The notes below the pieces were generated by a model. That model made no database searches and was not told where the DNA came from. It saw only the letters and a program-made list of their open reading frames with translations. From Cytophagales bacterium (GTDB taxonomy: Bacteria; Bacteroidota; Bacteroidia; Cytophagales; Bernardetiaceae), in assembly GCA_004293815.1 (NCBI GenBank), contig RDZD01000032.1, positions 1-50,705 on the forward strand: a stretch of 50,705 nucleotides of DNA. The letters run 5' to 3'. Each line of letters begins with the position of its first letter. Position 1 is the first letter of the stretch. Both the position numbers and the translations under genes were made by a program. This document shows positions 48,178-50,705 of this stretch, piece by piece.

Positions 48178-48699
48178 CTAATTCAGAATAGAAGGGTTGC
48201 CTGTTAATATGTCTAAATCAGCGTTTTTAAAATCCTTATCGTTGGTTAATAAAACCAAGGCATTTTCTTTGCAAAGTGTAACGGTTGCCTTGTCCACAAA
48301 GTCAAGTTCATCAACTGCCAAATAGCTTTCTATTTCTTGTTTGTTAAAAGCTTTGCCAACAACATTGAAGCGGTTTAGAATATCATTTTTTACGATGATA
48401 TAGATGTCATCCAAAGCATCTTTTCCGTCTTGACTGTTTCTGAAATCTTTGAATTTTTGAGTTGGATTTAGCTTTTGGTGCTCAATTCTTACTACACGAT
48501 TTATTACTTCGGAAATTACCAAGAAATCAACAAATAGATTGTTTCCTTGTCGTAAAAGATTACTGAAAACACGAGCATAATTTTGTTCAAAATTATACTG
48601 ACCAGTTGGCCAAAATAGGTAAATCAAAATATTAGCATCAAAAAATACATCTTTGCCAACAAGTTGAGCAACATCCTGTAAACGGTATTTTGTAGCCAT
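48178..48699 (-). CDS. PIN-domain protein (putative RNase)
   Basis: A 173-residue PIN-domain protein with the expected acidic residues: FFDANILIYLF (D near 21), VISEVINRVVR (E near 63), DELDFVDKATV (D near 135), and LTNDKDF (D near 153). PIN domains are Mg-dependent ribonucleases, often toxins, but here no small antitoxin of known type is beside it. It lies 3 bp after the STAS-like gene, in a set that also has a GHKL ATPase. Function as part of that set is inference. Confidence 0.85.
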   Translation of the reverse strand: MATKYRLQDVAQLVGKDVFFDANILIYLFWPTGQYNFEQNYARVFSNLLRQGNNLFVDFLVISEVINRVVRIEHQKLNPTQKFKDFRNSQDGKDALDDIYIIVKNDILNRFNVVGKAFNKQEIESYLAVDELDFVDKATVTLCKENALVLLTNDKDFKNADLDILTGNPSILN

Positions 48700-48702
48700 A
48701 AC

Positions 48703-49050
48703 TTAGTCTTCGGTTATTTCGTCAATACTTCTTTTTAGTGCTTCGGGGTCTTTGTAGAATAGTTTTGCGGTATCTACAACTCTTTTTAACGCCACTTTTC
48801 CCGAATCGGAAATATCAGAAACCTTTAGGTTTGCTTTGATAAATTCATCAGAATGCTCTTTATACAACTGTCCGACTGCTGTATTTAAAAATGCTGTGGT
48901 AAGCATTTCTATATTTTGGAAAGTGAGGGTTACTTTCTTTTTATCATTAAACGCTTTAATGATAAGCTCAAACACCTTTTGTCCGTCTTCGGCTTCAATG
49001 CCAAATACATCGCCAATGGTGTTTACTATGTTGATTGTTATGTTTTCCAT
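48703..49050 (-). CDS. STAS-like DUF4325 protein
   Basis: A 115-residue protein of the DUF4325/STAS-like group: ITINIVNTIGDVFGIEAEDGQKVFELIIKAFNDKKKVTLTFQNI, followed by LTTAFLNTAVGQLYKEH, which resembles the anti-anti-sigma strand with TSxFL. Such proteins are usually encoded next to a GHKL ATPase, which here is damaged (49053-49552). It sits 2 bp from that gene and 3 bp before the PIN gene, forming one transcription unit. Confidence 0.8.
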   Translation of the reverse strand: MENITINIVNTIGDVFGIEAEDGQKVFELIIKAFNDKKKVTLTFQNIEMLTTAFLNTAVGQLYKEHSDEFIKANLKVSDISDSGKVALKRVVDTAKLFYKDPEALKRSIDEITED

Positions 49051-49052
49051 GT

Positions 49053-49552
49053 TTAAAAAATATCGTTTATATCTATTTCGTTTTTTAATGAATAATTATG
49101 TATGTCGTTAGTTTTGAATTGCAAATTTACAATTGTTCCAGGAAACTGACCAACGAACTGGCTGGTTTGTTCGCCTTGGTCATCGAACTGATAAAAACCA
49201 TCGCTACTCACAATTTGCATTTTGCCTTTATTCAGTTCGATAAATTCTTTTAGCACTGCTAAGCCTATGCCTCCTGAAACGCTCATTTTGGTTGTCTTTT
49301 TAAATAGGTTAAGAAATCATTTTTAAGCAAAATTGATTCTATTTGTGGGCTTAAATAATCAAAATGAATATTGTTCAAATCGGCTGTGAACTTATCTAAT
49401 ACCGCACCCAAAGCTGCACTCATATTGGCTGCAAACCATTGGCGTAATTCTATATGAATGTCTGAAAACATTTTGTCCTTGTTTTCTTCATACAAGCGAA
49501 TCAGCTTTTGGTAGCTTTCAAAAGTATTGTCGATATTATTTAAACTATACAT
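49053..49552 (-). pseudogene. GHKL ATPase partner of DUF4325, internal deletion
   Basis: Two short frames are the ends of one protein. 49283-49552 (89 residues) carries the N-terminal region MYSLNNIDNTFESYQKL and ELRQWFAANMSAALGAVLDKF. 49053-49286 (77 residues) carries the GHKL ATP-lid end SGGIGLAVLKEFIELNKGKMQIV and PGTIVNLQF. The two overlap by 4 bp in different frames at 49283-49286. Family members have more than 100 further residues between these parts, including the N-box Asn and DxG, so the ATP-binding core is gone. The remainder is out of frame, hence pseudogene. Confidence 0.75.
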
Positions 49553-49985
49553 TGTCTGAACCTTGATTTTGACCTAGATTTTCTTGATTAACTTGATTTT
49601 GATTGACTTGATTTTTTAAAGAATTATTATGAACTCTTTTGAACTGTAAGCTCTTAGCACCAAAATTTATTAGCAAGCCAATTTCTACATGATACGCTTC
49701 AAGATAATTCATTGCTTGAGCTAAATGAACATCCTCTAAATTGATTAATGCTTTTAACTCAACCATAATACAACTTTCTACAAAGAAATCAACTCGTCTG
49801 CCACCAATTCTTTCTCCTTTGTAAAAAATATCCATTTCGTACTCTCGTTGAAAAGTCAAACCAACATTTGCCATTTCAATTTCTAATGCTCTTTGATAAA
49901 TGACTTCTTGAAAGCCATTGCCCAATATTTTATGAACTTCCATTGAAGCTCCAATTATTTTTTGTGTTATATCTTGGTATTTCAT
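49545..49985 (-). CDS. GxxExxY family protein (PD-(D/E)XK-like)
   Basis: A 146-residue protein of the GxxExxY family. The signature GNGFQEVIY is at about 22-30, and a nuclease-like core reads RVDFFVESCIMVELKAL near 65-80. The last 26 residues (NSLKNQVNQNQVNQENLGQNQ...) are not family sequence. They come from repeat A read in frame, an Asn/Gln-rich tail. The start ATG 49983-49985 is directly at the edge of repeat B. It overlaps the ATPase start by 8 bp. Biological role unknown. Confidence 0.88.
   Translation of the reverse strand: MKYQDITQKIIGASMEVHKILGNGFQEVIYQRALEIEMANVGLTFQREYEMDIFYKGERIGGRRVDFFVESCIMVELKALINLEDVHLAQAMNYLEAYHVEIGLLINFGAKSLQFKRVHNNSLKNQVNQNQVNQENLGQNQGSDNV
49552..49616. repeat. 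Phased CTTGATT repeat, copy A
   Basis: TTGTCTGAACC at 49552 is followed by CTTGATT at 49562, 49583, 49592 and 49607 (steps 21, 9 and 15), with imperfect copies at 49574 and 49598. All steps are multiples of three. On the minus strand it reads AATCAAG and is translated as the Asn/Gln tail of GxxExxY. The ATPase ATG sits at its edge (49550-49552). Confidence 0.85.
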
Positions 49986-50047
49986 TTGTCTGAACCTTGA
50001 TTTTTAGGATTTGCTTGATTAGCTTGATTTTGAATGCCTTGATTTGG
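49986..50047. repeat. Phased CTTGATT repeat, copy B
   Basis: TTGTCTGAACC at 49986 with CTTGATT at 49996, 50014, 50023 and 50038 (steps 18, 9 and 15). It lies between the hsdS stop (50049) and the GxxExxY start (49985), and here it is not in the hsdS frame. Confidence 0.85.
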
Positions 50048-50048
50048 T

Positions 50049-50705
50049 TTAGAAAAATCCTTTGAATCCTGATGGTAATAAAGTATCGCGGGTTTGGGTG
50101 AGAGTTTGGATTTGAAGAGAGTTATATTTTATTTTTTCAAAAATCGGTGTTATAACCTCTTTAAAAGAATTTAAAGTATCAATACTAGGAATTAAAATGC
50201 CCATCTCTTTTATTGTTTTTGAATTTACAGCGGTAGCAATTGAAGAGGTACTTCCTAATGAATCCCAATTATATGTTTTGAGGTACAAATAAATATACTC
50301 TGGTGGAAATTCATTAGTGTTAATCTGTGCAATTGCTTCATTTGATAACATTTTTTCAGTTGTAATTGCAAGTCTACCAATTGTTAGTTTGAAACTAAGA
50401 ACAACAGTATTTTCTTGTATTACTGGAATTCTAAATTTTTCAATTGCTTCATTAGTTAGATATTCTAAAGTATTAAAAATATAAACACCTGACTGTCCCA
50501 TATCTCTAATAGAAATCCATTTATTATCTTTTACATCTTTACTAAACCATAATTCCTCTAACCTTGGTGGTGTTCTGCCAATTTCAATTTTTGCAACTTC
50601 ATTTAATTTCCCCATTCTCCAACCTTTCGGCAAATTGTCTGAACCTTGATTTTTGGGATTTTCTTGATTGCCTTGATTTTTTTCTTCTTGATTTTTTTCT
50701 TCCTT
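50049..50705 (-). CDS. hsdS: Type I restriction specificity subunit, C-terminal part
   Basis: Partial; the frame runs open through the right window edge. At the edge it encodes Asn/Gln/Glu-rich residues from repeat C (ending NPKNQGSDN), which run straight into LPKGWRMGKLNEVAKIEIGRTPPRLEELWF, a standard HsdS target-recognition domain start. It continues with KWISIRDMGQSGVYIF and ends with LQIQTLTQTRDTLLPSGFKGFF. The last residues differ from the usual LLPKLISGE-type HsdS tail and run into repeat B, so the natural end has been replaced. HsdM is not in the window. Confidence 0.85.
   Translation of the reverse strand, partial: KEEKNQEEKNQGNQENPKNQGSDNLPKGWRMGKLNEVAKIEIGRTPPRLEELWFSKDVKDNKWISIRDMGQSGVYIFNTLEYLTNEAIEKFRIPVIQENTVVLSFKLTIGRLAITTEKMLSNEAIAQINTNEFPPEYIYLYLKTYNWDSLGSTSSIATAVNSKTIKEMGILIPSIDTLNSFKEVITPIFEKIKYNSLQIQTLTQTRDTLLPSGFKGFF
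50635..50705. repeat. Phased CTTGATT repeat, copy C (continues past edge)
   Basis: TTGTCTGAACC at 50635 with CTTGATT at 50645, 50663, 50672 and 50687 (steps 18, 9 and 15, identical to copy B). Here the repeat is in frame inside hsdS and is translated as an Asn/Gln/Glu/Lys-rich linker directly before the LPKGW recognition domain. Confidence 0.85.

Noticed and set aside
49552..50705. CRISPR array
   Set aside because: The repeated unit is 7 bp at 9-21-bp steps and lies between genes. There are no 25-40-bp repeats with unique spacers and no cas genes.

Overview
The window looks like chromosome from a Bacteroidota bacterium, most likely Cytophagales. Evidence: a gliding/type IX secretion lipoprotein (GldJ), a T9SS C-terminal sorting domain, promoters of the TTTG-N19/20-TAnnTTTG type, and very large Cache/HAMP/GAF/PAS sensors ending in SpoIIE-type phosphatases. 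Base composition is moderately AT-rich. The species cannot be named from this sequence. No rRNA, tRNA, CRISPR array or transposase was seen.

Positions 1-21.9 kb are mostly housekeeping. They hold metY (with a previously unlisted 35-codon upstream ORF ending in five Cys codons), a queuosine-precursor transporter, a ComM/YifB ATPase, and a minus-strand run TPR protein-pdxJ-glycosyltransferase. A plus-strand run follows (K+ channel, SpoIIE phosphatase, folK). Then come a DCC oxidoreductase, a GAF/PAS membrane sensor with no output domain, a PlsC acyltransferase, an outer-membrane barrel, a 128-residue T9SS mini-protein overlapping holA, and a secreted protein.

Positions 22-28.5 kb hold a 1114-residue protein with an eCIS-type DUF4157 domain (HELTH motif) and its own strong promoter, a helix-hairpin-helix membrane protein 7 bp downstream, a DUF3127 OB-fold-like protein with an SSB-like tail, and a thiolase.

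Positions 28.7-36.7 kb are a signalling block read leftwards: a SiaA-like sensor phosphatase (Cache-HAMP-GAF-PAS-PAS-SpoIIE), a SiaB-like kinase, a SiaC-like phosphoprotein keeping Thr68, and then an ABCG-type transporter with a TerB-like N-terminus. No diguanylate cyclase is beside it, so the output differs from the Pseudomonas SiaABCD system. A good promoter precedes the SiaA gene.

Positions 36.7-43.5 kb hold a second glycosyltransferase, tdk, a lipoprotein, hsp20, rpmA-rplU, an Mrp-family ATPase lacking the usual CxxC, and gldJ.

Positions 43.6-50.7 kb are a decaying and rearranging type I restriction island, read leftwards from the right edge: hsdS (partial), a GxxExxY gene, a GHKL ATPase that has lost its middle, a STAS-like DUF4325 partner, a PIN-domain gene, a duplicated hsdR 5' end fused to a truncated four-helix-bundle gene, rhuM, and an hsdR split by a frameshift. 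A phased repeat built on CTTGATT (AATCAAG on the coding strand) stands in front of each of three modules (an HsdS target-recognition segment, GxxExxY, and the ATPase). Its spacings are all multiples of three, and it is translated as an Asn-Gln-rich linker in two places. This repeat system, the polycysteine leader and the Sia-like switch are the most interesting items.
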